A stretch of 64,000 nt of DNA from Chryseobacterium sp. Leaf201 (GCF_001421435.1 NZ_LMKA01000079.1:59670-123669); one strand, 5' to 3'. Numbered from the stretch's first letter, positions 17,016 to 24,639 are shown. Numbers and translations: made by a program. The notes: a model not told the origin generated them from the letters alone.

Positions 17016-18686
17016 ATGAATAAATTTTTACTTTTTTCGTTAATAATTATAATTTCTTGTAAACAAAAGCAGGCTAATAATGTTAATATAATTAAGGGCA
17101 ATGAATTATACAAAGAGGGGGAAGCATTGGTTCAAAAAGATAATTTAAAGGCATATTCAAAATTTCAGGATGCTATTACCTATTATAATATACAAAAAGA
17201 CTCATCAAAAATTTCCAAAAGCTTAATTTATCAAGCCATTGCACAAAACTATACAGGTGATATTTTGGGAGCTGAGGCTACATTGGTAGAAACATTAAAT
17301 TATATTAAAGAACACGATGAAAGTCTTTATTCTGTATTTGGAACCTTAGGAAACATAAATTATGATCAGAAAGAATATAGTGAAGCAGAGAAATGGTACA
17401 CAAAAGCTCTTAACGAATATATTAAGTCTGAAGAAGAAAAAGCTAATTTATTAAATAATAAATCTGCAGCTCAATATAGACAGGAAAAATACAGCGAAGC
17501 ACTTAAAACACTAAAACAAACTAATGGATTAAGAATAACTGAAGTTAACACCATAAATAGAATTAAGGAAAATACGCTCTATATTAAATGGTTACAAAAC
17601 AAAAACTATCCTGCAGAAAATGAAATTGAAAGTTTGCTTAAAAATAAATTAAAAAACGAAGACTTTTGGGGAGCCAATTCAACTTATTCTCATTTAGCAG
17701 AAATAAATCAAATTAGAAATCCTGAAAAATCACTATTTTATGCAAAAAGTATGTTGCGAAATGCTATAAAGATTAAAAGTCCAGAGGATAGATTAGAAGC
17801 TATAGAAAGACTTTTTCCTGTTAGTAATTCTTCTAATTTGAAACAAACCTTTATTGAATATAAGACTCTTCTTGATAGTATTCAAAAGAGCAGAAATGAT
17901 TATAGGAAAGGATTTGCATATATTAAATATGATAGTGAAAAAAAGGAGCTGGAAAATCAAAAACTAAAACTTCAAGATTTAAAAAAGGAAGCTGCTATTT
18001 TTAAACAATACATTGGAATAGGAGTTTTGTCATTATTTTTAATCGGCGGATTCTTTTGGTACAAAAAAAGAAAGAAAAGACTTCACCAGGAAAAAGAGCT
18101 TGAAGTAAAAAAGACACAACTCAAAATGTCTAAAAAGGTACATGATGTTGTTGCCAACGGAATATATCAGGTAATGACCAAGATTGAGAATCAGGAACAT
18201 TTTGACAGGGAAAAAGCCCTGGATGAACTGGAATTTGTCTACGAAAAATCACGTGATATTTCCTATGAAAAAATAGATGTCGGCAACGAAGAAAAAGATT
18301 TTGAAGAAAAAATTTCTGAACTCATCGGTTCTTTTAATAATGATAATATAAAAACATATCTTGCCGGTAATGAAAAAGAGGTTTGGAAAAATACCAGTCA
18401 CCATACACAGGATGAAGTATACCAAATCATCCGTGAACTGCTTGTCAACATGAAGAAACACAGCAAAGCAGAACGGGTTGTTTTCAAATTTGAAAGAATC
18501 AACAATACCATTCATATCCAATATAAAGACGACGGAATTGGCATTCCGGGAGAATTAATTTACAGAAACGGACTGTCGAGTACGGTTTCCCGTATAGAAA
18601 TTATCAAAGGAGAAATTATTTTTGACACGAAAATAGAAAGAGGACTTAAAATTAACATTTCATTTCCTATTTCTTTAAAATCTTAA
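17016..18686 (+). CDS. TPR-containing sensor histidine kinase with lipoprotein-type signal
   Basis: This 556 aa protein starts with a lipoprotein-like signal (FLLFSLIIIISC, Cys 15). TPR-like helices follow up to about residue 300 (NELYKEGEALVQKDNLKAY, GTLGNINYDQKEYSEAEKWYTKAL, NNKSAAQYRQEKYSEALKTL). A coiled coil leads to one transmembrane helix (about 332-350, GIGVLSLFLIGGFFWY). The cytoplasmic part has a HisKA_3-like dimerisation helix with phospho-acceptor His at about 376 (KVHDVVANGIYQVM). The HATPase domain has N-box RELLVNMKKHSKA and G1 box DDGIG. It phosphorylates a response regulator, almost certainly the one encoded 4 bases downstream. The TPR half is visibly more AT-rich than the kinase half. 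Confidence 0.9.
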   Translation: MNKFLLFSLIIIISCKQKQANNVNIIKGNELYKEGEALVQKDNLKAYSKFQDAITYYNIQKDSSKISKSLIYQAIAQNYTGDILGAEATLVETLNYIKEHDESLYSVFGTLGNINYDQKEYSEAEKWYTKALNEYIKSEEEKANLLNNKSAAQYRQEKYSEALKTLKQTNGLRITEVNTINRIKENTLYIKWLQNKNYPAENEIESLLKNKLKNEDFWGANSTYSHLAEINQIRNPEKSLFYAKSMLRNAIKIKSPEDRLEAIERLFPVSNSSNLKQTFIEYKTLLDSIQKSRNDYRKGFAYIKYDSEKKELENQKLKLQDLKKEAAIFKQYIGIGVLSLFLIGGFFWYKKRKKRLHQEKELEVKKTQLKMSKKVHDVVANGIYQVMTKIENQEHFDREKALDELEFVYEKSRDISYEKIDVGNEEKDFEEKISELIGSFNNDNIKTYLAGNEKEVWKNTSHHTQDEVYQIIRELLVNMKKHSKAERVVFKFERINNTIHIQYKDDGIGIPGELIYRNGLSSTVSRIEIIKGEIIFDTKIERGLKINISFPISLKS

Positions 18687-18690
18687 AAGT

Positions 18691-19356
18691 ATGTTCAAAA
18701 AAATTTTAATAGCCGAAGACCAAGAAATGGGCAGTTATTCTGTTCAGAAAACATTAGAAGACCTTAATATCCCAAATGTAGATTACGTTTACTATTGTGA
18801 TGATGCGTTAGCAAAAATAAAAAAATCTATCCGGGAAGACAGTCTTTATGACTTACTGATTACAGACCTTTCCTTTGAAGAAGACCACATCGAACAAAAT
18901 ATCAAGGATGGAAAAGAACTGATCCAAAAAGTAAGAGAATTACAGCCATCTTTAAAAATCATTGTTTTTTCAGGTGAACAAAAGGCAGGGATTATAGAAT
19001 CTCTTTTTACAGAATATCATATTAACGGCTATGTCCGAAAAGCAAGAAATGATTCTAAAGAATTAAAAAAATCGATTGCATCTGTTTATATTAATGAAAA
19101 TTATCTCTCTTTTGACCTGAAACAGGATGTGAAAAAATTCAACAGTTATGAGTTTTCTGCTTATGACATTACCCTTGTTTCATTACTTTCAAAGGGTATT
19201 TTACAGAAAAATATTCCCGTTCACCTACAGGAAAAAGACATTAAGCCCAACAGCCTGAGCAGTGTTGAGAAAAAACTGAACAGCTTAAAAGAAGACCTTG
19301 AAATGACCAGCAACGAGCAATTGGTTGCTTTCTGTAAAGACATTGGCATTATTTAA
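18691..19356 (+). CDS. LuxR-like response regulator, partner of the upstream kinase
   Basis: This 221 aa protein has an N-terminal receiver domain with the acidic pair E9/D10 (LIAEDQE), phospho-acceptor Asp59 (LLITDLSFEE), Ser94 (IVFSGEQ) and Lys117 (GYVRKAR). The C-terminal ~75 residues (SAYDITLVSLLSKGILQKNIPVHL, then NSLSSVEKKLNSLKEDLEM) have the spacing of a LuxR/GerE-type helix-turn-helix, although the sequence is divergent. It follows the kinase by 4 bases and is followed by a terminator, then by a promoter with the TTACGG palindrome. The natural inference is that this regulator binds that palindrome. LuxR-type regulators usually bind short inverted repeats as dimers. Confidence 0.88.
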   Translation: MFKKILIAEDQEMGSYSVQKTLEDLNIPNVDYVYYCDDALAKIKKSIREDSLYDLLITDLSFEEDHIEQNIKDGKELIQKVRELQPSLKIIVFSGEQKAGIIESLFTEYHINGYVRKARNDSKELKKSIASVYINENYLSFDLKQDVKKFNSYEFSAYDITLVSLLSKGILQKNIPVHLQEKDIKPNSLSSVEKKLNSLKEDLEMTSNEQLVAFCKDIGII

Positions 19357-19386
19357 AGTAAATCCTTAAAGAAAATATTTAATAGG

Positions 19387-19414
19387 AACCTTTCAGTTTT
19401 TGAAAGGTTTTTTG
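19387..19414 (+). terminator. Terminator of the response regulator gene
   Basis: AACCTTTCA (19387-19395) pairs with TGAAAGGTT (19401-19409) around GTTTT, followed by a T-run. Confidence 0.85.
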
Positions 19415-19427
19415 TTTTTTATCCATT

Positions 19428-19472
19428 TTACGGTTTCCCGTAAGGATTGGATTTTAAAGGGTTATACTTTTG
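19428..19472 (+). promoter_or_regulatory. Operator-promoter of the AAA+ operon
   Basis: TTACGG-TTTC-CCGTAA at 19428-19443 is a perfect palindrome. Exactly 21 bases later is TACTTTTG (19465-19472), a match to TAnnTTTG. The palindrome ends just upstream of where a -33 TTG would lie, the usual place for an activator. The 21-base spacer begins GGATT and ends AAAGGGTTA, both shared with the copy at 23971. The ATG at 19500 follows after a leader of about 20 nt. Confidence 0.75.
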
Positions 19473-19499
19473 GAAATATATTAAACATAAACCCAGGCA

Positions 19500-19949
19500 A
19501 TGGCACGAATAATTTTACAAAACCAACCTTTAAGAACCCTATCTGAAAGCAGACAGAATTCTTACAGCGTGATCAGCGACCGTGATATTCTTAAAAAGTG
19601 GTCTGAGGATTATTTAAAACTGATTAAAGGAATCGACGCCAAAATGATGGACGAAACCAAAGGCAAACAAGCATTGATGGAAAAAATCCAGGAAGAATTC
19701 GGGACTGCAGAACTTGCCAGCCTTCCGTTAGGAATTGTATCAAAATGTCACCTGGGACATCCTTACGAAGTTCATACACTGGATATAAGCAGCGGCCAGA
19801 TCATCAGACATTATAAAAACAGAGAATCCCTCCCCGATCATTTTGAAAAAGCAAGGACACTCGCAAAACATAATGCATATGCCTTTGTAGAAGTGTATAA
19901 AGATAAGCTGATTCTGATTCGGGAAGACGGAACAGCTGCAAAACTATAA
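19500..19949 (+). CDS. Unknown 149 aa protein, first gene of AAA+ operon
   Basis: No family is recognised. The protein is soluble, without signal or membrane segment. Residues ~25-70 are helical and charged (ISDRDILKKWSEDYLKLIKGID). Residues ~75-149 look like a small alpha/beta domain (LPLGIVSKCHLGHPYEVHTLDI, AFVEVYKDKLILIREDG). The single Cys and two His in CHLGH do not make a full zinc site. It is the first gene after the palindrome promoter and is followed 18 bases later by the membrane-hairpin protein. Codon use is like that of its neighbours, so it appears to be an established operon member. It could be an adaptor or cargo of the AAA+ ATPase, but this is only inferred from position. Confidence 0.8.
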   Translation: MARIILQNQPLRTLSESRQNSYSVISDRDILKKWSEDYLKLIKGIDAKMMDETKGKQALMEKIQEEFGTAELASLPLGIVSKCHLGHPYEVHTLDISSGQIIRHYKNRESLPDHFEKARTLAKHNAYAFVEVYKDKLILIREDGTAAKL

Positions 19950-19967
19950 TCTGAAAACTCAAATAAA

Positions 19968-21671
19968 ATGTCACAAAAAGTAATTTCTTATGCGGATCTT
20001 TCCAGTATCAACAGTGCGCTGAGCTCCATTAAAGCAGATATGCGCGTGGTTAATGCAGAATTAGGAGGCATCAGCATTAAGCATGACCATCTTAAAAATG
20101 ATTTATTAACTCTGGCAAACTCATTTGCAGATTTTGTAGAATCAGATATCAAACAAAAAGCGTTACAGCTTGCGGAAACCCGGCAGGGCAACCTGAAGCA
20201 GGATCTTCAGATCAGGTTCGGATATTATGCTGAAGTCCGCAGGATGGCGACCGGTATCCTTCAGGGAGCTGATACAGGAATTATCAGTGATGACACCCTA
20301 AGGCACACCACTGAAGAAGTTATGATAAAAGCCCCGGGCTATTGGCTTGCGCCTTCTCTGGTTGTTCTGGCATCATGGATCCGGGATGACAGAAACACAT
20401 CTGAGAAAGCCCTTTCGGAAAGCTTAAAAAGGGACGATTATAAAACCACACTTTTCTTTATGCTGGTTATGAGAAGGCTGGGAAGAAATGAAGCCTGCCT
20501 TCAATGGATGAACAGATATTTCCTTCATCAGAATCCGCATGACCTGGACCGGGAATTTATTATTATCCTGGAAGCAATTACTACCGGAGTATTTCAGCCT
20601 GCATCACATCAGCTGATGATTAATAACATAAAAAGCTGGATTGATCAGCTTACGCAAACTGATAATTATATTGATAAACAAAAAGCTCAGTGGACTCGTT
20701 TTTTTGAAACAAAGGGTTCCTTATCAGAAAAAAAATATCCTCTGCTTGAGGAATACGCTGCCAATTGGGATCTTTTAAAATCTTCCGTAACCCAGGCAAG
20801 GTCCCATCATCCGTTGAACCTTCATTTTAAAAATATTTTTGAAACCGGGACAGACCATTCCAAAGCTACAAAAATTCAGCTTGATGAAATACTCTCGCTG
20901 CTGGTAACTAATTTTGATGATGAAGAGCTGCTGCTGCAAAATGAAGTCAGGCTAAACCAGCTTATTATTCAGGAGGACGGAGATAAAAAGTCTGCACAGG
21001 GCATAATGGATCAGGAAAAACACATCTTTGAGGAGAAAGTAGATTTTCTTCAGATGCTTACCAATGCAGCTTTCGATCCGGAACTGTCCGGAGCCACTAA
21101 GGCTACCCAGGCACTTGCCGTTTCCATCAGCCAGCCCTGGATCCTGGAAGCTCATGATACATTTACAGCCAAATACAGAAATAAGATTGAAGAAAAAGTA
21201 GAATTGGTTATTGATGGTTTTGAAACTTCAACAAACGATGGATCTGACGAGACAGAACAACTTCAGAAACATGATCAATACTGGTCTGGCTTATTAGAAA
21301 GTGAACTGAAAAAACTGACATCTCCCACGGCTGCAATTACCGTTGGGGTAATTATCGCTATTTTGAGCCTGATTATTTTTAAAATTGGGCTGATAGGCAT
21401 TGCCGGAGTATTAATAGGAGGTTTAATTATCTGGTCTTCCGTTAACAGCCATAAAAATAAAAAGAAGAAAGCAATAGAAACCATTACCGAACGGAAGAAG
21501 AAATCCAAAGAGGTTTTACGCGGCTGCATTGCAGAAACAGTAGACTACCGTAAAGAATTTGCTCTGGAAGATGCAAAAGCAGAAGTCCTCAGACAAACAC
21601 TAACTTCAGTAGCCCCTGAAGATTTCTCAGGGATTTCCAGAGATACAAGAAATATTTTACAGCCTTCTTAA
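19968..21671 (+). CDS. Unknown 567 aa protein with C-terminal membrane hairpin, AAA+ operon
   Basis: Not recognised as a named family. Residues 1-90 are predicted helical or coiled coil (LSSINSALSSIKADMRVVNAELGG). Residues ~120-215 form a more conserved-looking helical block (APGYWLAPSLVVLASWIRDD, KTTLFFMLVMRRLGRNEACLQWMNRYF). A long charged helical region runs to ~450. Two short glycine-rich hydrophobic stretches follow (about 454-472 and 474-490, containing VGVIIAILSL and IGIAGVLIGGLII), a likely membrane hairpin. A basic stretch (NKKKKAIETITERKKK) and a charged tail come next. Topology would put both ends in the cytoplasm. It ends 10 bases before the 57 aa ORF. It may be the membrane-bound substrate or anchor of the operon's AAA+ ATPase (inference). 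Confidence 0.85.
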   Translation: MSQKVISYADLSSINSALSSIKADMRVVNAELGGISIKHDHLKNDLLTLANSFADFVESDIKQKALQLAETRQGNLKQDLQIRFGYYAEVRRMATGILQGADTGIISDDTLRHTTEEVMIKAPGYWLAPSLVVLASWIRDDRNTSEKALSESLKRDDYKTTLFFMLVMRRLGRNEACLQWMNRYFLHQNPHDLDREFIIILEAITTGVFQPASHQLMINNIKSWIDQLTQTDNYIDKQKAQWTRFFETKGSLSEKKYPLLEEYAANWDLLKSSVTQARSHHPLNLHFKNIFETGTDHSKATKIQLDEILSLLVTNFDDEELLLQNEVRLNQLIIQEDGDKKSAQGIMDQEKHIFEEKVDFLQMLTNAAFDPELSGATKATQALAVSISQPWILEAHDTFTAKYRNKIEEKVELVIDGFETSTNDGSDETEQLQKHDQYWSGLLESELKKLTSPTAAITVGVIIAILSLIIFKIGLIGIAGVLIGGLIIWSSVNSHKNKKKKAIETITERKKKSKEVLRGCIAETVDYRKEFALEDAKAEVLRQTLTSVAPEDFSGISRDTRNILQPS

Positions 21672-21681
21672 AAGATAAATC

Positions 21682-21855
21682 ATGAAAAACAACAATAATT
21701 CTGAAGAAAATAAAAATCCGAAACCGGTACAGCTGCAACGTCCCAATCTGTTTCAGGGAAGAACCGATGGAGAAAAAGAAAATGCAAAATTTTCAGACTG
21801 GGACATTCTGCCTCCCCATCAATTCATTAACCCCAGGATAAAAGCAAGATCATGA
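21682..21855 (+). CDS. 57 aa microprotein in AAA+ operon
   Basis: This short ORF has an ATG 10 bases after the stop of the 567 aa gene, and its TGA overlaps the ATG of the next gene (ATGA at 21852-21855), exactly as expected for a translated operon member. The peptide is hydrophilic. It starts MKNNNNSEENKNPKPVQLQ and ends with SDWDILPPHQFINPRIKARS, where aromatic and Pro residues are mixed with charges, suggesting a folded or binding motif at the C-terminus and a disordered N-terminus. No family is recognised. It may be a linear binding partner of one of the larger proteins, by analogy with other microproteins in operons. Confidence 0.7.
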   Translation: MKNNNNSEENKNPKPVQLQRPNLFQGRTDGEKENAKFSDWDILPPHQFINPRIKARS

Positions 21856-22376
21856 AAAGTACTGTAACCTATGCGGCATGGTGTAATTTATTTGAGCGTT
21901 TCGGGAATGGTGACGATACTGCTCTTGATGAAATGAATACCGGAAGTTTTGATCTGGATGCCGGAACTGCACAGCGTTTTTACAATCAGGCTGAGGAATC
22001 CTATAAAACCAGAAAAAAAAGATGGCTGGAAACATTTCAAAGATCTTTTGAAGCTCATCATATTAAGACAACACAGGATTTTGAAGCGGTTATCTTAACA
22101 GGAAGGAAAAATCTTATTCCGTTTTTAAAATTTTCAGAGTCAGAAGGATTGCCGGAAGATCTAAAAGACCTGTTCAGAAAAGACCTGAATGAATTCACGG
22201 ACGAAATCAGAAAGTCCCTGAAAAAAAGTCTGCCCGGTACAGGAAAGGACCGGGAAAAGATCATCCTGATTATCAATTCTTTCCGTGTTTCTGAAAATAG
22301 CAGTAAAAAAAGTATTCAGCATGGTTTAAATCCGGATGAAGCAGAACCATCAACAAAAAGAAAAATAATCTTTTAA
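21852..22376 (+). CDS. Unknown 174 aa protein, AAA+ operon
   Basis: The start is fixed by the ATGA overlap with the microprotein. The sequence is hydrophilic and mostly helical, opening with VTYAAWCNLFERFGNGDD and continuing with FYNQAEESYKTRKKRWLETFQRSFEAHH. The C-terminal ~40 residues are charged and probably disordered, ending KRKIIF. No signal, no membrane segment and no known domain is seen. It ends two bases before the ATG of the AAA+ gene, implying translational coupling. The terminal basic-then-hydrophobic residues (KRKIIF) resemble the end of the AAA+ protein itself (RRSIII), which may be chance or a shared docking tail. Confidence 0.8.
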   Translation: MKSTVTYAAWCNLFERFGNGDDTALDEMNTGSFDLDAGTAQRFYNQAEESYKTRKKRWLETFQRSFEAHHIKTTQDFEAVILTGRKNLIPFLKFSESEGLPEDLKDLFRKDLNEFTDEIRKSLKKSLPGTGKDREKIILIINSFRVSENSSKKSIQHGLNPDEAEPSTKRKIIF

Positions 22377-22378
22377 TC

Positions 22379-23926
22379 ATGTCAGATAAAATTGAATTTA
22401 AAAATTCTCTGTTACGGATGTTCCGCGCAAGGATCCCTTTCATTTCCATCAGGAGCATAGAGCGTACAAGAGTATTGGAGATTATTCAGGAATTAGCTGA
22501 AGAAATCAGTATCCCCATGTACGTCCACAGTCTTTCTCATGGCATGACAGATATTAAAACAAAGAAAACAGTTAATGATGACCGCTCCGTGGTAGGCGGT
22601 ATTGATTTTGCCGTACAGAATATTTCACAAAGGCAAAACCTTACTTTTATTTTTACCGAAGTCAGTGACCTTGAAGATGACAATATTGTCTCAAGACACA
22701 TTTATGACTGTGTAGTTCAGGCTATTGACAGAGGCGGAAGCATATGCATAATTTCTACTAAAAGTGTCTGGTCACAGCTCCAGAGACTGGGGATGACCCT
22801 GACTTTAGATCCGCCGAATGAAGATGAAATGCTAAAAATTGTCAGAGAATGCGTCCTTCCTTATCAGAATGCTTTCCCGATTGAATGGGATGAAAAAGAT
22901 TTTAAAATGGCTGCATCAATTTTAGCAAACATGACAAAAATTGAAGCGGAAAACGTATTGGCCACCCAAATGGCAAAAGGTTCTTTAACCAAAGATGATA
23001 TCAGGCTCCTTACGCAGGAAAAAGACAAGCTGTTCAGTGATATTTCAGGATTGGAAAAAGTAAAAATAGATCCGGGGATGCTTTCGGTGGGCGGATTAAG
23101 CGGATTACAGCAATGGCTGGATAACCAGAAACAGCTTCTAACGGCAGATCTAAAAGCCAGGAAACTGCGGCCTCCCAGAGGGGTTTTATTGGTAGGGGTT
23201 CCGGGCTGCGGAAAATCTTTATCTGCAAAGTTTATTGCGGCAACATGGAACCTTCCTTTATACAGGCTAGATTTTGCGGCCATCCAGGGCATGTATGTTG
23301 GACAGTCGGAAAACAGGCTGAAAGAAGCTTTTGAATCGGCCGACAATGCTTCACCCTGTATTTTATGGATTGATGAAATTGAAAAAGGATTGGCTGCAAA
23401 TACCAGCGATTCGTCCGGTGTTACAACAAGAATGATCGGCCAGTTTTTATTCTGGCTTCAGGAAAGCACAGAAAAAGTATTTGTGGTAGCCACTGCTAAT
23501 GATGTTACAAAACTTCCGCCTGAGTTACTTCGTAAAGGGAGATTTGATGAGTTATTTTTCGTTGACCTTCCGGAAGAAAATGAAAGAGCCGATATTATTA
23601 ATCTTTATATTGAAAAAAATCTTTTGTCCCAGCCTTCCTCAGAGACTTTTGATAAACTGGTGACCCTTTCATCAGGATTTGCAGGTTCCGATCTGGAAGG
23701 GGCTGTAAGAGACGTTGCAATCCAGGCGGTGATCAATGGTGATGATTTTGTAAATGATAAGCTGTATGAAACCTGCTTCATGAATATCGTGCCTTTAAGC
23801 AAAACAAGCCCGGAAAAGATTGATGCCATCAGGGAATGGGGGAAGGAAAGAGCACTTCCGGCTTCCGGCCTGTCATGGAAACCTTTTGATGATAAAGTTA
23901 CCATGAGGCGTTCAATCATTATTTAA
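22379..23926 (+). CDS. Ycf46-like AAA+ ATPase
   Basis: This 515 aa protein has the architecture of the Ycf46 group of classic AAA ATPases. The N-terminal ~200 residues form a degenerate ATPase-like domain (IPFISIRSIERTRVLEII, LTFIFTEVSDLED). A complete AAA+ module follows: Walker A GVPGCGKS (273-280), Walker B ILWIDEIEKG (Asp332, Glu333), sensor 1 ATAND (Asn374), arginine fingers in ELLRKGRFDE (Arg385, Arg388) and the GFAGSDLEGA lid motif (433-442). All catalytic residues are present, so it should hydrolyse ATP as a hexamer. It is the last gene of the five-gene operon under the palindrome promoter. It probably remodels a protein target, perhaps the membrane-hairpin protein encoded upstream (inference). 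Confidence 0.93.
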   Translation: MSDKIEFKNSLLRMFRARIPFISIRSIERTRVLEIIQELAEEISIPMYVHSLSHGMTDIKTKKTVNDDRSVVGGIDFAVQNISQRQNLTFIFTEVSDLEDDNIVSRHIYDCVVQAIDRGGSICIISTKSVWSQLQRLGMTLTLDPPNEDEMLKIVRECVLPYQNAFPIEWDEKDFKMAASILANMTKIEAENVLATQMAKGSLTKDDIRLLTQEKDKLFSDISGLEKVKIDPGMLSVGGLSGLQQWLDNQKQLLTADLKARKLRPPRGVLLVGVPGCGKSLSAKFIAATWNLPLYRLDFAAIQGMYVGQSENRLKEAFESADNASPCILWIDEIEKGLAANTSDSSGVTTRMIGQFLFWLQESTEKVFVVATANDVTKLPPELLRKGRFDELFFVDLPEENERADIINLYIEKNLLSQPSSETFDKLVTLSSGFAGSDLEGAVRDVAIQAVINGDDFVNDKLYETCFMNIVPLSKTSPEKIDAIREWGKERALPASGLSWKPFDDKVTMRRSIII

Positions 23927-23970
23927 TCTTTATCTTAAACTCCACATACTTAAGAAGTTATTTTCATTTT

Positions 23971-24015
23971 TTACGGTTTCCCGTAAGGATTAACGTTCAA
24001 AGGGTTATACTTTTG
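23971..24015 (+). promoter_or_regulatory. Operator-promoter of the 93 aa / secreted protein unit
   Basis: TTACGG-TTTC-CCGTAA (23971-23986) followed after 21 bases by TACTTTTG (24008-24015). The layout is the same as at 19428, with the shared spacer words GGATT and AAAGGGTTA. No TTG is present at -33 (the position reads AAG), which fits an activator-dependent promoter. Confidence 0.75.
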
Positions 24016-24035
24016 GAATATCAACCAAATTAAAG

Positions 24036-24317
24036 ATTATTATATTTAAAGAATCTGACCTGAAATATCCAGGTTACAGTAGAACAAGATTATATGGTGA
24101 CTCAAGAATTACCGGACCCTTAGATGCTACCCTGTTAAACAGAAGTGAAATGTATGAAATGCTCTATTTTATTAATACATATATGGAAAATGAAAATCTG
24201 TATAATGTATCTGATGGTCATAAAATTGAGAAAATGATCAAAGATTATATACCCTCTACTCTGAGAAGCCAGGAAAATATTAAAAATTGGATAAAGAACA
24301 ATTGGAATCAATATTAA
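24036..24317 (+). CDS. Unknown ~93 aa ORF with non-ATG start (or decayed start)
   Basis: A frame open from before 24000 ends at TAA 24317 and reads like real protein: FKESDLKYPGYSRTRLYGDS, GPLDATLLNRSEMYEMLYFIN and a helical end WIKNNWNQY. The first in-frame ATG is only at 24150, which would leave 55 aa. I place the start at ATT 24036 because it lies about 14-20 nt after the predicted transcription start, similar to the leader of the AAA+ operon. ATT is a rare start, so a start codon lost by mutation is equally possible. The protein is soluble and unrecognised. It is 10 bases upstream of the secreted protein gene and shares its palindrome promoter. Confidence 0.5.
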   Translation: MIIFKESDLKYPGYSRTRLYGDSRITGPLDATLLNRSEMYEMLYFINTYMENENLYNVSDGHKIEKMIKDYIPSTLRSQENIKNWIKNNWNQY

Positions 24318-24327
24318 ACTATTTACT

Positions 24328-24639
24328 ATGAAAAAACTACTACTTACAAGTTTATTAGGGTTAAGCTTTTTATTACCGGCAAGCATATCTGCTTCTGTAA
24401 ATGAAACCGGTTCAAAAACTGAGCTCTCTTCTAAAAAACCAAGAAAAACCAGAAAAAGCTCCCGAAGCAGGACTAAAAGCTATGCTTCTTCAAGATCACC
24501 AAGATCCTATTCCAGAAGCACAAATAACTGTACCTATAACGGGCACCAGTTAATCGTAGGATCGCGGGGCGGATGTTATTATTACACAGGTAACAGCAAG
24601 AAGTATGTAGACAGAGCATATTGTTCAGGCTGTAATTAA
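24328..24639 (+). CDS. Small secreted Ser/Arg-rich protein with PBCV basic-adaptor-like C-terminus
   Basis: This 103 aa protein has a clear signal peptide (LLLTSLLGLSFLLPASISA). Residues ~34-66 are rich in Ser, Arg and Lys (KKPRKTRKSSRSRTK, SSRSPRSYSRS), strongly basic and probably disordered. The C-terminal ~35 residues carry four cysteines (68, 83, 99, 102) and the phrase GHQLIVGSRGGCYYYTGNSKKYVD, which resembles the short PBCV-specific basic adaptor domain (G.RGG.YY..SGKK.YV). It is cotranscribed with the 93 aa ORF from the palindrome promoter and followed by a terminator. The export and basic charge suggest an envelope-binding role, not proven. Confidence 0.82.
   Translation: MKKLLLTSLLGLSFLLPASISASVNETGSKTELSSKKPRKTRKSSRSRTKSYASSRSPRSYSRSTNNCTYNGHQLIVGSRGGCYYYTGNSKKYVDRAYCSGCN

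Noticed and set aside
22864..23346. 160 aa minus-strand ORF opposite the AAA+ gene
   Set aside because: It lies across the Walker A region of a clearly coding gene and contains no recognisable features.
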